This document shows, one piece after another, positions 44,701 to 53,674 of a stretch of DNA of 60,688 nucleotides (position 1 is the first letter of the stretch; the number at the start of each line of letters is the position of its first letter). The position numbers and the translations under genes are program-made. This DNA comes from Lachnospiraceae bacterium (GTDB lineage Bacteria > Bacillota > Clostridia > Lachnospirales > Lachnospiraceae), in contig CAADTT010000050.1 in the NCBI GenBank assembly GCA_900752065.1, forward strand, positions 1 to 60,688, written 5' to 3'. Below the pieces are notes generated by a model. The model was not told the DNA's origin. It made no database searches and was given only the letters and a program-made list of their open reading frames with translations.

Positions 44701-45993
44701 ATGAAAAGAATCGAATATCCCGTTTCGAACCCGAATGGAATCCATGCACGTCCCTGCGCACTGCTGGCTCAGTGCTGCGTGAATTATAAGAGTTCTGTCA
44801 CGGTAAGTGCAAATGGAAAATCAGCCTCCGGAGAAAACGTGCTGGCGCTTCTCTCTTTGCAGGCAAAGGAAAACGATGTACTGACTTTTGAAATAGAAGG
44901 TGAAGATGAGGAGCAGTGCCTCACGGAAATTCAGGATGTGCTGGAAAAACAGTTTAATGAGCGGAAAACGGCACATATCCTGAAGATCGCCTTCTTCGGC
45001 ACCAAGGATTATGACCGTACCTTTTTCAGCGAACTGACGAAAGACAAAGGCGAGGGAACCTACAATTCTGAAATCAAATATTTCAGCTCCAACCTCGGCC
45101 CGGAGACTGCCCATCTGGCACAGGGCTACCATGCCGTGTGTGTATTCGTCAATGATAACGTGTCCAGACCGGTCATCGAAGAGCTGCACGACTACGGCAT
45201 CCGTCTGATCCTGCTCCGCTGTGCCGGATTTAACAATGTAGACCTGAATGCCGCCATAGAATACGGCATCACCGTCCTGCGTGTTCCTGCCTACTCGCCC
45301 TATGCCGTTGCAGAACATGCCATGGCGATCCTGCAGGAAGCCAACCGTCATCTGCACAAAGCCTACAATAAAGTAAAGGATAACAATTTCGCTCTCAGCG
45401 GACTGCTGGGGCTGGATCTGCACAATAAAGTAGCCGGTATCCTCGGCACCGGAAAGATTGGTGTCTGCATGGCCCGCATCTGCAAGGGCTACGGTATGAC
45501 TGTCCTTGGATGGGATGCCTATCCAAACCGGGAACTGGAAGAAGAAGGTCTGCTGACCTATGTGGAAAAGGAAGAGCTGTTCCAGAAGGCGGATCTGATC
45601 TCCCTGCACGCTCCTCTGTTCCCATCCACCTATCACATCGTGAACGAAAAGAGCATCGCTATGATGAAAGATTCTGTGATGCTGGTAAACACGGCACGGG
45701 GCGGTCTTGTAGACACGGAAGCTCTGATCGCCGCTTTAAAGCAGGGCAAATTCCATGCAGTAGCTCTCGATGTTTATGAGGGCGAGGACACCAATGTCTA
45801 TACAGACCGGAGCGATAAAGCCATCACGAACGATATCACCGCCCGTCTGCTGATGTTCCCGCAGGTGGTGCTGACCAGCCATCAGGCATTCTTTACCCGC
45901 GAGGCAATGCAGGCGATCGCTGTGGTCACTATGGAAAACGCCCGGAACTTCAACGAAGGAAACGATTTCGGCGATGCAGTGGTAAAAGCCTGA
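44701..45993 (+). CDS. Fusion of HPr phosphocarrier domain and D-lactate-type dehydrogenase (430 aa)
   Basis: Residues 1-88 are an HPr domain: NPNGIHARP places the phosphorylatable His at 15 and Arg at 17, exactly as in free HPr. The Ser46 position used by HPr kinase is Asn (ENVL at 45-48). Residues about 92-430 form a D-isomer 2-hydroxyacid dehydrogenase: GTGKIG NAD loop (249-254) with WDAYP at the end of beta-2, R333 (ARGG), E362 (YEGED) and H394 (LTSH). Spacings of 29 and 61 match R235/E264/H296 recalled for Lactobacillus D-LDH. It should reduce pyruvate to D-lactate with NADH, possibly under PTS phosphorylation control. ATG preceded by AAAGGAG; monocistronic. I know of no described protein with this architecture. 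Confidence 0.93.
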   Translation: MKRIEYPVSNPNGIHARPCALLAQCCVNYKSSVTVSANGKSASGENVLALLSLQAKENDVLTFEIEGEDEEQCLTEIQDVLEKQFNERKTAHILKIAFFGTKDYDRTFFSELTKDKGEGTYNSEIKYFSSNLGPETAHLAQGYHAVCVFVNDNVSRPVIEELHDYGIRLILLRCAGFNNVDLNAAIEYGITVLRVPAYSPYAVAEHAMAILQEANRHLHKAYNKVKDNNFALSGLLGLDLHNKVAGILGTGKIGVCMARICKGYGMTVLGWDAYPNRELEEEGLLTYVEKEELFQKADLISLHAPLFPSTYHIVNEKSIAMMKDSVMLVNTARGGLVDTEALIAALKQGKFHAVALDVYEGEDTNVYTDRSDKAITNDITARLLMFPQVVLTSHQAFFTREAMQAIAVVTMENARNFNEGNDFGDAVVKA

Positions 45994-46021
45994 CCGCAGA
46001 ATATCTCTATAAGAAGAGTCA

Positions 46022-46049
46022 AATACCCCGCAGCTTACTGCGGGGTATT
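46022..46049. terminator. Terminator of the HPr-LDH gene
   Basis: 12-bp perfect stem AATACCCCGCAG/CTGCGGGGTATT with a CTTA loop, 29 bp past the stop. It lies between convergent genes; a T-run is nearly absent. Confidence 0.65.
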
Positions 46050-46138
46050 GACTCTTTCAGACTCCGTCCTCCTGTTTTTGTCCCCCTGCTGGGGAAAACA
46101 CAGAATCCCCCTCAAATTTCTATCCACTCTGTACCGTT

Positions 46139-46798
46139 TCACTTCAACACAAAATGATGTTTGTGAAACAGCAAAATTCCTTCATCCCGCATCTTACACA
46201 GCTCATTCGACATCGCGCTCCTGTCAACAGAAAGAAAATCAGCAAGCTGCTGGCGGTTAAAGGGAATTTCAAAGGACGCACAGCCCTCCTTTAGAGACTG
46301 CTCCGACAGGTACGACAGCAGCTTCTCACGGGTCGTCCGCTGTGACATATGCTCCAGCTTCTGTGTAAGCAGCTTATTTTTTAATGCGAGAACAGAGAGC
46401 AGGTTCCGGACAAGCCTTCCGTGAAAGCGGCAGGCTGACGGGCATAAAGTCAGGACGCGGCTGATATCCAGAAACAGTACAGCGCTCTCCTTCACAGCTA
46501 CAGCGTTGTTCAGTATCCCGTCGTTTCCAAGGCAGGCATAAACCTCTCCAAAAATCTCTCCCTCTGAAATTTCACTCAAAATGCTCAAATTTCCCCAGTA
46601 ATCCTCTTTTTGAATATGGATGCACCCTTCCAGCAGTACAGCAACCTTTGTGATCTGCTCTCCCCTGCGGAAAACAAAGTCTCCTTTCTGAAAGCGCAGC
46701 ACTTCCGCAGACAGGCACTCCAGCATCTCTTCGATTTCTGTTTCCGTGATTCCGCCGAAAAGCTTTGTATTCTTTAGAAGTTTTAAATATCTTTTCAT
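46139..46798 (-). CDS. Crp/Fnr-family transcription regulator
   Basis: 219 residues. Cyclic-nucleotide-binding-like beta barrel (LRFQKGDFVFRRGEQITKVAVLLEG, then GEIFGEVYACLG) and a winged helix with FNRQQLADFLSVDRSAMSNELCKM. No N-terminal FNR-type cysteine cluster, so a haem or other ligand as in HcpR/DNR regulators is possible. Divergently transcribed from hcp across 241 bp, making hcp its likely target. AAAGGAG before the ATG. Confidence 0.88.
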   Translation of the reverse strand: MKRYLKLLKNTKLFGGITETEIEEMLECLSAEVLRFQKGDFVFRRGEQITKVAVLLEGCIHIQKEDYWGNLSILSEISEGEIFGEVYACLGNDGILNNAVAVKESAVLFLDISRVLTLCPSACRFHGRLVRNLLSVLALKNKLLTQKLEHMSQRTTREKLLSYLSEQSLKEGCASFEIPFNRQQLADFLSVDRSAMSNELCKMRDEGILLFHKHHFVLK

Positions 46799-46839
46799 TT
46801 TACTCCTTTCGTTGGATAAACAACAGACTTGTTTTATTT

Positions 46840-46868
46840 AAAATAGTATAATCAAGCCACAAAGTCAA
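46840..46868 (-). promoter_or_regulatory. Promoter of the Crp-family gene
   Basis: Minus strand TTGACT, 17 bp, TATTTT, about 40 bp before the start. Confidence 0.5.
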
Positions 46869-46890
46869 GGCGCACCCGGCAAAAAAACTA

Positions 46891-46906
46891 CTGCCGCATG
46901 CGGCAG
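46891..46906. promoter_or_regulatory. 16-bp perfect palindrome in the crp-hcp intergenic region
   Basis: CTGCCGCATGCGGCAG, symmetric with no loop, suited to a dimeric regulator. It lies upstream of both genes. Confidence 0.35.
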
Positions 46907-46986
46907 AGATACCGTTCTGCGCCTGCCTGACTGGGGTTTTCTGTTCCAGTTTAGCCTTGGCTGAACTGGAACGATTTTCTTTCACC

Positions 46987-47010
46987 GTAACGATGCACGA
47001 TCTTCGTTAT
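46987..47010. promoter_or_regulatory. Inverted repeat near the hcp -10 region
   Basis: Near-complementary 7-base arms GTAACGA and TCGTTAT spaced 10 bases, overlapping a TATGAT -10 candidate that lacks a -35 box. HcpR-type sites contain GTAAC/GTTAC halves, so this is a candidate Crp-family site. Confidence 0.4.
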
Positions 47011-47039
47011 GATACAAACATTTTCAGGAGGATTTATAT

Positions 47040-48620
47040 ATGAACAACAAGATGTTTTGCTTTCAGTGCGAACAGACTGCAGGATGCAGCGGATGTACCG
47101 GACAGACCGGGGTATGCGGTAAAAAATCAGAAATTGCCAACTTGCAGGATGCACTTACCGGGGCGCTGATCAGCCTCGTCCGTGCCGCCTATGGGAAACA
47201 TCCCGATGCCAGAACGCACCGTGTGATGCTGGAAGGACTGTTTACAACTGTTACTAATGTGAATTTTAACGAGGAGACGATTCAGGATCAGATCGACGCT
47301 GTACTGAATGAAGCAAAGGCAATACTCTCTCCTTACGAAGCTTCTGCAAAAGTTTCCAGCTACGATATGAATAGGCTCTGGAAGGCGGATGAAGATATCC
47401 GTTCCCTGAAGTCCCTCATTTTATTCGGCCTGCGCGGAATGGCTGCCTACGCTTATCATGCGATGGTTCTCGGCTATACGGATGACGAAGTGAATGCATT
47501 TTTCTATGAAGGGCTTTCCGCAGTCGGTGAAGACTGGGGGATGGAGCAGCTTCTGCCCATTGTCTTAAAGGTCGGTGAGGTAAATTTAAAATGCATGGCA
47601 TTGCTGGATCAGGCAAACACAGAAACCTACGGGAATCCCTCTCCGGTCACCGTGCCTTTAAAGGTGGAAAAAGGTCCCTTTATCGTCATCACGGGACATG
47701 ATTTGAAAGATCTGCAGCTTCTTCTGGAGCAGACAAAGGGAATGGGCATCAATATTTACACCAACGGAGAAATGCTTCCAGCACACGCTTACCCCAAGCT
47801 GAAAGCCTATCCCCATTTGAAAGGAAACTTTGGAACTGCATGGCATAATCAGCAAAAGGAATTTGCCGATATTCCTGCTCCCATTCTCTTTACAACGAAC
47901 TGCCTGATGCCGCCGAAGGCCAGCTATGCTGACCGGGTATTTACCACAGAGGTAGTTTCCTACCCGGAAATCACCCATATCGGAGAAGATAAAGACTTTA
48001 CCCCGGTCATCGAAAAAGCATTGGAACTGGGCGGATACGCAGAAGACAGAGAATTTACCGGAATCAACGGCGGAAAGGCTGTCACCACAGGCTTTGCCCA
48101 CAGCGCCGTATTATCTGTAGCTGACACTGTCATTGATGCAGTGAAAAATCATGCTTTAAAACATATTTTCCTTGTAGGCGGATGTGACGGTGCGCGCTCC
48201 GGCCGCAGCTATTACACAGACTTTGTAAAGCAGACGCCATCAGATACGGCCATCCTTACCCTGGCCTGCGGCAAATACCGCTTCAATGATCTTGACCTGG
48301 GAACTATCGGCGGGCTGCCCCGCATCATGGATATGGGACAGTGCAACGATGCCTACAGCGCTATCAAGGTAGCTGTCGCCCTGGCAGAAGCCTTCGGATG
48401 CGGCGTCAACGACCTGCCTCTGACCCTTGTTCTCTCCTGGTATGAACAGAAGGCTGTCTGCATCCTGCTCACACTTCTGCATCTGGGAATCAAAAATATT
48501 TATCTGGGACCAACCTTACCGGCCTTTCTATCTCCCGGAGTGCTAAATTTCCTGGTGGAAAATTATCAGATTCATCCGACGTCTACCCCGGAAGAAGATC
48601 TGGCACAGATTTTAGGGTAA
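47040..48620 (+). CDS. hcp: Hydroxylamine reductase (hybrid-cluster protein)
   Basis: 526 residues. N-terminal cluster cysteines in CFQCEQTAGCSGC...GVCGK bind the cubane. Hybrid-cluster ligands appear in TTNCLMPP, VGGCDGARSGRSYY and later GCGVNDLPLTLVLSWYEQKA. Detoxifies nitric oxide and hydroxylamine in anaerobes. AGGAGG before the ATG. Divergent Crp-family regulator upstream; ends 9 bp from rsmH, which is convergent. Confidence 0.95.
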   Translation: MNNKMFCFQCEQTAGCSGCTGQTGVCGKKSEIANLQDALTGALISLVRAAYGKHPDARTHRVMLEGLFTTVTNVNFNEETIQDQIDAVLNEAKAILSPYEASAKVSSYDMNRLWKADEDIRSLKSLILFGLRGMAAYAYHAMVLGYTDDEVNAFFYEGLSAVGEDWGMEQLLPIVLKVGEVNLKCMALLDQANTETYGNPSPVTVPLKVEKGPFIVITGHDLKDLQLLLEQTKGMGINIYTNGEMLPAHAYPKLKAYPHLKGNFGTAWHNQQKEFADIPAPILFTTNCLMPPKASYADRVFTTEVVSYPEITHIGEDKDFTPVIEKALELGGYAEDREFTGINGGKAVTTGFAHSAVLSVADTVIDAVKNHALKHIFLVGGCDGARSGRSYYTDFVKQTPSDTAILTLACGKYRFNDLDLGTIGGLPRIMDMGQCNDAYSAIKVAVALAEAFGCGVNDLPLTLVLSWYEQKAVCILLTLLHLGIKNIYLGPTLPAFLSPGVLNFLVENYQIHPTSTPEEDLAQILG

Positions 48621-48629
48621 TACATGGTT

Positions 48630-49679
48630 TCATGCTCTCACCGCCCAGCGCATCTTTGTAGAACGGGCGCGGCTGTTTCGGCTGCACTCTTCTGCAGAGG
48701 GCCGGATCACCTCTGTGGAGATTTCCCGATACATTCCCTCGTCGAACCCCCTCTTAAATGCTTTCTTCACCAGGCGGTCCTCTCCGGAATGAAAGGTCAG
48801 GATCGCCACACGTCCTCCCGGCGTCAGCGCACAGGGAAGCTTCTCCAGAAATTCATAAAGAACCTCGAACTCACGGTTGACATCGATCCGAAGAGCCTGA
48901 AACGTCCTCTGGCATGATTTCTTTACCGCTTCCTTCCTCTCTCCAGCGGGCAGGAAGCGAAGTGCCGCCTCAATCGTCCGCCGCAGGTCCGTCGTCGTCT
49001 CTATGCTTCTCCCCCGTCTCTGCTGTGCCACGATTTCTTTCGCAATCTCTGCCGCATAAGGCTCATCGGCATTTTCCATCAACATACCGTAAAGCTCATC
49101 CCGACCCATTTCCTTCAAACGCTCTGCTGCGCTGACTCCCTTCATCGGATTCATACGCAGATCCAGAGGGCCATCTGTTTTATAAGAAAATCCCCGATCC
49201 GGGTTGTCGATCTGCATAGAGGACACGCCCAGATCTGCCAATACGAAATCAAACGGTCCCTCTTCCTCTGCTATCTGGTCGATCTCGGCAAAATTCCGCA
49301 GATGAACCGTCAGAATCTCCTCGCCATAGCCCTGCTTCCGCAGGCGTTCTTCCGTCTTTGCTGACTCGACGGGATCTACATCCAGAGCGCAGATATGCCC
49401 CTGCCCTTGCAGACGCTCCAGCATTTTTCTCGTATGTCCTCCATAGCCCAGGGTCGCATCCAGCCCCTTCTGTCCCGGCTGGATCTGAAAGAAGTCCAGG
49501 ATTTCCTGCACACAAATAGAAATATGCATTCCCGCAGGGGTGCTCCCCTTCCTGATTACCTTTTCTATGGTATCTGCATATTTTTCCGGCTGCAGTTCCT
49601 TATATTTCTCTTTATAGCTCTTCGGATGTGTGCCCCGGTATCGAACCCGGCGCTTATACTGCTTTTCCTGATTTTCCAT
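48630..49679 (-). CDS. rsmH: 16S rRNA (cytosine1402-N4)-methyltransferase-like, stand-alone
   Basis: 349 residues. SAM site GLDATLGYGGHT, ADLGVSSMQID, and RRTIEAALRFLPAGE/CQRTFQALRIDVNREFE are diagnostic of RsmH/MraW. There is an N-terminal extension of about 40 basic residues (KRRVRYRGTHPKSYKEKYKEL) absent from the usual roughly 310-residue enzyme. It is not in a division-cell-wall cluster here, so it may be a second paralogue. Confidence 0.92.
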   Translation of the reverse strand: MENQEKQYKRRVRYRGTHPKSYKEKYKELQPEKYADTIEKVIRKGSTPAGMHISICVQEILDFFQIQPGQKGLDATLGYGGHTRKMLERLQGQGHICALDVDPVESAKTEERLRKQGYGEEILTVHLRNFAEIDQIAEEEGPFDFVLADLGVSSMQIDNPDRGFSYKTDGPLDLRMNPMKGVSAAERLKEMGRDELYGMLMENADEPYAAEIAKEIVAQQRRGRSIETTTDLRRTIEAALRFLPAGERKEAVKKSCQRTFQALRIDVNREFEVLYEFLEKLPCALTPGGRVAILTFHSGEDRLVKKAFKRGFDEGMYREISTEVIRPSAEECSRNSRARSTKMRWAVRA

Positions 49680-49798
49680 AATATCCTCCGCTGCACTTTT
49701 TCCTGATCTGCTCCCACTCTTCTATTTTCCCACTCTTTTCTCTATCTATGATATCTGCTGCACCACATTGCCTTATGTCAGCTCCTGTCTTCCGATAT

Positions 49799-52700
49799 CT
49801 ACACATATCTGCTTAGAAGATTCAGGAACTTCATAACATCAAAGGGTTTTGCGATATGCTCATTCATTCCGCTGGCCAGAGTCATCCTCCTGTCCTCCTC
49901 CAGCGCATTGGCCGACATCGCAAAAATGGGAATCTGCTCTGCATCCTCCCGCTCCATTTCGCGTATTCGCTTCGCCGCCTCATATCCATCCATGATGGGC
50001 ATCTGGATATCCATAAGGATCAGATCATAAAAGCCCTTCTCCGCCTGAGCCATTCTTCGCACGGCATCGCTGCCATCTGGAACAGCCTCTACCACAAATC
50101 CTGCCTCTTCCAGAATCTCGACCGCAATCTCCCGATTCAGCTCATTATCTTCAGCCAAAAGGATACGCTTCCCTAAAAACTCTTTGTGCAGCCAGTCCTC
50201 CGTCTTTTCTTCTGCCTGGGCTGGTGTGTCCACTCGCCGCCAGACTTCTCTCAAATCTGACCGGAATAACGGCTTCTCACAAAATGTCGTCACGCCCGCC
50301 TTTCTCGCTTCTTCTTCTACGCAGCTCCAGTCGCAGGTTGTAAAAATAATCGGCGGAGCTTCTTTCCCCAGCGCCTCTTTTATCTGCTTTACCGTCTCAA
50401 TTCCATTCTGCCCCTGCGTTTCCTCATTCACAAAACAGATTTGGAAGGGCTTTCCGGCCCCATGCGCTCTCTGTATCCTGCCGACAGCCTCCCGGCCTGA
50501 TGTCGTCCATTCACACACCAGACCGATTTCTTCCAGCATTTCCGCAATCTTTTCACAGGTATGCGTGTCATCATCCGTTACCAGAGCCTTCCGGTTTTTC
50601 ATCTTTTCGGCAAACTCATCAACCTTCTCTTCCTCCAGCACCTTCAAATTCAGGACGATTCGAAACTCGCTGCCTTTTCCCTTCTCACTGTTCGCAGTGA
50701 TGGTTCCTCCCATCATATCCACGATCGCTCTGGTAATCGCCATCCCCAGTCCGGTTCCTTCTATTCCGGTACGCGTGGCCGATTCTTCTCTCGTAAAGGA
50801 ATCAAAAATATGCTCCAGAAATTCTTTTGACATCCCCATGCCGTTGTCCTTAATGATAAACTCATATTTTCCATAGGCTCCGGGACTTCCCGAATGCTGG
50901 ATGATCCTCAGAGAAATCTTGCCCCCGGAAGGCGTATATTTGATGGCATTGCTCATTACATTGATCAAAACCTGATTCAGCTTCAGGGAATCTGTATAGA
51001 CACGCTCATCCTTTACTGCAAAAGTATCTGCATAGAATTCCAGGTGCTTCGCCCGGCTCTGCGCCTGGTTCATGTTTACCAGATTATGTACGATCTCCGC
51101 AAGGCTGCATGCCTGCTCATGGAGCTGCATACGGCCGCTTTCGATCCGGCTCATGTCCAGAATGTCATTGATCAGATACAAAAGATGATTTCCTGCCGCC
51201 AGCACCTTCTCCAGCGCATTCTTCACCTGCTCAGTCTGCTGAATCCGGTGCAGTGCCACCGTCGTAAATCCTATGATTGCATTCATGGGCGTCCGCATAT
51301 CATGAGACATACTTGACAGGAAAGTTGTCTTTGCCTTACTCGCCTGCCGTGCCTGATCCAAGGCATCCTGAAGAGCCTTCTGCTGTTCTCTTTCATGCCG
51401 CACCACATCGTCCACATTTCTGTATCCGACAACCATCCGGTGAATGCCGTCATCTGACGGCACTCTGGCGCAGCTCATCTGATAACTGCTGACAGTCCCG
51501 CCGTAAAACCGCTGATAATTCACCACAAAAACTTCCTGTCCGGACAGCCGTTCCTTCAGCTTTTTCAGATCTGTCTTCTCTTTGAGCTGCTCTCTCTGCT
51601 CCGGCAGCACATATTCCGCGATATAGTTTCCCATCGCTTCCGTATAGCTGAGACTTTCGTCTTCTTCCTCTTGCGTCCCTCCTTCCGGCTTCGTCCGCAA
51701 GATCCGGAAGGTATCATGGTCCAAATCCACCAGACACATCTGGCTGTACTCACAGCCGAGTGCGCTGATAATGTTCATCTGCCCCTGGAGCCTTTTTATG
51801 CTTTTCTGTTCCTCTTCAAAAAGTCTTCGCCCCACACGCTCCCGCGACACGATCGCCAGCGCTACAATGACCATCAGAACGATCAGTGTCACAATCGCCA
51901 TCCCCTGCCAGGGATTTGCCTTCATATAATCCAGCATCGTAATTTTTTCCGGGGCAAAACTTGTATATTTTGCAATAATGTCGGCAATCTCCGACTTCGG
52001 CAATGCATAAATGCACTTTGTAATAATCCCAAGAATTTCATGATTCGCATCTCCGAGAACAGAGATCGAATAATCATACGATGGCGTTTCCAGAATCGTA
52101 TAAGCCAACTGTCCGGAAAGGTCTTCATTCACATATTTTGCAGCAGTATGACTATACACATAGGCAGCATCTGCTCTCCCTTCCGCGACTGCCTGTATCG
52201 TGGATCGGTGATCTGAACACTCCACAACCTTTACGTTTTCCGGAACTTCTCCTTCCATCTGCAGCAGCCCCTGATTTGCTGTCACAGCAATCGTTTGAAT
52301 CTTTCCGGTAAATTTCTTTCTGGTGACTCTTGCTGTATTCAACGTAATATATGCCGGTGAAATATACCTTCCGTGATCCTCCGTAAATGATGCTCCCGTG
52401 CGCGTATCGAGCAAAACCGGAACCTTCCCCGATGTAGTCAATTCCTGATATTCCTCACGGCTTTCGGGTGCATAAAATTCATAGGATATCCCACACATCT
52501 CCATATATTTGCCAAAAATATCCGGAAGTATCCCCTTTAGTTTTCCATCCTCTACATAAGAATATGGCTCCATATCACAGTTTGAGGCAACCTGAAGAAC
52601 CTTCCCTCCCTCAGAATATTCTTTGATCAACTCCATCTCACGTTTTGTAAACACTGCGGAGAGCTTCACATCGGCGCCGTAATACTTATAATACAGTGTA

Positions 52701-53458
52701 TTTCTCCAGTCGCCTTCTACACTATCCATCTGGGAAATCGCATAATTGATCTCCTGAAGCAGCTCTTTGTTTCCTTTTCTGACTGCAACATAGAAATCTT
52801 CTGTGGCAAACTTGTCCAGCGTCTTTTCCCCATCCGCCTTTCTCAGAGAGCTGGTAGCTATGGCATCTACCTCCTGCTTCCGAAGTGCCTCTTCAAGCTC
52901 TTCAGAGGTGTCATAATATTTTCCCGTGTACCGGAACCCTTTCTCTTTGGCAAAATCCTCCACATCCGCATTCCGGCTATTCCCATTCAACAGCCCGATC
53001 ACCATGCCATTATAAGAATTATAGTCAGAAGACTGATACCGCTCGTCATTCAGCGCCACGTTCAGCATCACACTGTTCGTTCCTATGGGATTCGAAAAAT
53101 CAAAAAAAGCTTCTCTTTCTTCTGTCTTCCGCACAGAAGATACCATATCGATCTCTCCATTTCGAAGCATCTCCTGCATGTTCTCCCAGGACTGGTCATA
53201 TCCGATATATTCATAAGAAAAATTCACATAGCGGGTAACCATCTGTAAAAAATCATATCCATAGCCGCTTCGGATCCCATTCTCATCAATCATGTGATAA
53301 CCGTCCATCGCAAAAAATCCCACTCTGACCTTCTGGGTCTCAGGCTCTGCGGCATAAGTCACACCTCCAATGCCCAAAACAAGTACGACCCACAGAAAAA
53401 GAGCCGCCATAACTCCTTTCTTTTTCCACCAGATAGATTCCTTCCACATATCTTTCAC
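49799..53458 (-). CDS. Hybrid sensor histidine kinase with two SBP_bac_3 sensor domains and two receivers (1219 aa)
   Basis: Signal/anchor (about 15-37), two tandem periplasmic solute-binding domains (about 43-262 and 285-500, BvgS-like), a membrane span (517-540), a PAS-like linker, HisKA with H719 (SMSHDMRTP), HATPase (NVMSNAIKY, DNGMGM, GTGLGMAI) and two receivers. The first (about 956-1075) has N1011 where the phospho-acceptor Asp belongs and is likely inactive; the second has the full DLILMDIQMPIMDG with D1150. The start is GTG at 53458 with GGAAGG six bases before it. Senses an external solute, perhaps an amino acid. No partner regulator is adjacent. Confidence 0.9.
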   Translation of the reverse strand: MKDMWKESIWWKKKGVMAALFLWVVLVLGIGGVTYAAEPETQKVRVGFFAMDGYHMIDENGIRSGYGYDFLQMVTRYVNFSYEYIGYDQSWENMQEMLRNGEIDMVSSVRKTEEREAFFDFSNPIGTNSVMLNVALNDERYQSSDYNSYNGMVIGLLNGNSRNADVEDFAKEKGFRYTGKYYDTSEELEEALRKQEVDAIATSSLRKADGEKTLDKFATEDFYVAVRKGNKELLQEINYAISQMDSVEGDWRNTLYYKYYGADVKLSAVFTKREMELIKEYSEGGKVLQVASNCDMEPYSYVEDGKLKGILPDIFGKYMEMCGISYEFYAPESREEYQELTTSGKVPVLLDTRTGASFTEDHGRYISPAYITLNTARVTRKKFTGKIQTIAVTANQGLLQMEGEVPENVKVVECSDHRSTIQAVAEGRADAAYVYSHTAAKYVNEDLSGQLAYTILETPSYDYSISVLGDANHEILGIITKCIYALPKSEIADIIAKYTSFAPEKITMLDYMKANPWQGMAIVTLIVLMVIVALAIVSRERVGRRLFEEEQKSIKRLQGQMNIISALGCEYSQMCLVDLDHDTFRILRTKPEGGTQEEEDESLSYTEAMGNYIAEYVLPEQREQLKEKTDLKKLKERLSGQEVFVVNYQRFYGGTVSSYQMSCARVPSDDGIHRMVVGYRNVDDVVRHEREQQKALQDALDQARQASKAKTTFLSSMSHDMRTPMNAIIGFTTVALHRIQQTEQVKNALEKVLAAGNHLLYLINDILDMSRIESGRMQLHEQACSLAEIVHNLVNMNQAQSRAKHLEFYADTFAVKDERVYTDSLKLNQVLINVMSNAIKYTPSGGKISLRIIQHSGSPGAYGKYEFIIKDNGMGMSKEFLEHIFDSFTREESATRTGIEGTGLGMAITRAIVDMMGGTITANSEKGKGSEFRIVLNLKVLEEEKVDEFAEKMKNRKALVTDDDTHTCEKIAEMLEEIGLVCEWTTSGREAVGRIQRAHGAGKPFQICFVNEETQGQNGIETVKQIKEALGKEAPPIIFTTCDWSCVEEEARKAGVTTFCEKPLFRSDLREVWRRVDTPAQAEEKTEDWLHKEFLGKRILLAEDNELNREIAVEILEEAGFVVEAVPDGSDAVRRMAQAEKGFYDLILMDIQMPIMDGYEAAKRIREMEREDAEQIPIFAMSANALEEDRRMTLASGMNEHIAKPFDVMKFLNLLSRYV

Positions 53459-53674
53459 ATATATCCTTCCGTATTTCTGCCCTTCCTGCTGTATCGTATC
53501 ATGCAGGAAAGAAGCCGCTTTCTCACAAACATCTTCCTAATGTTATTTTACCATCTCCGGCAAAAGAAAGAAAGACCCAAAGACATCTTCTTTCGACATC
53601 TTCAGGTCTTGCTGCAGCAGTTCTGATTTTCTGAACGGCTTCCAGTCTCCTTCATTTCTATACGCACAGCAGTT

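Noticed and set aside
44821..45636. 271-codon minus-strand open frame
   Set aside because: Antisense to the HPr-LDH gene with no expression signals.
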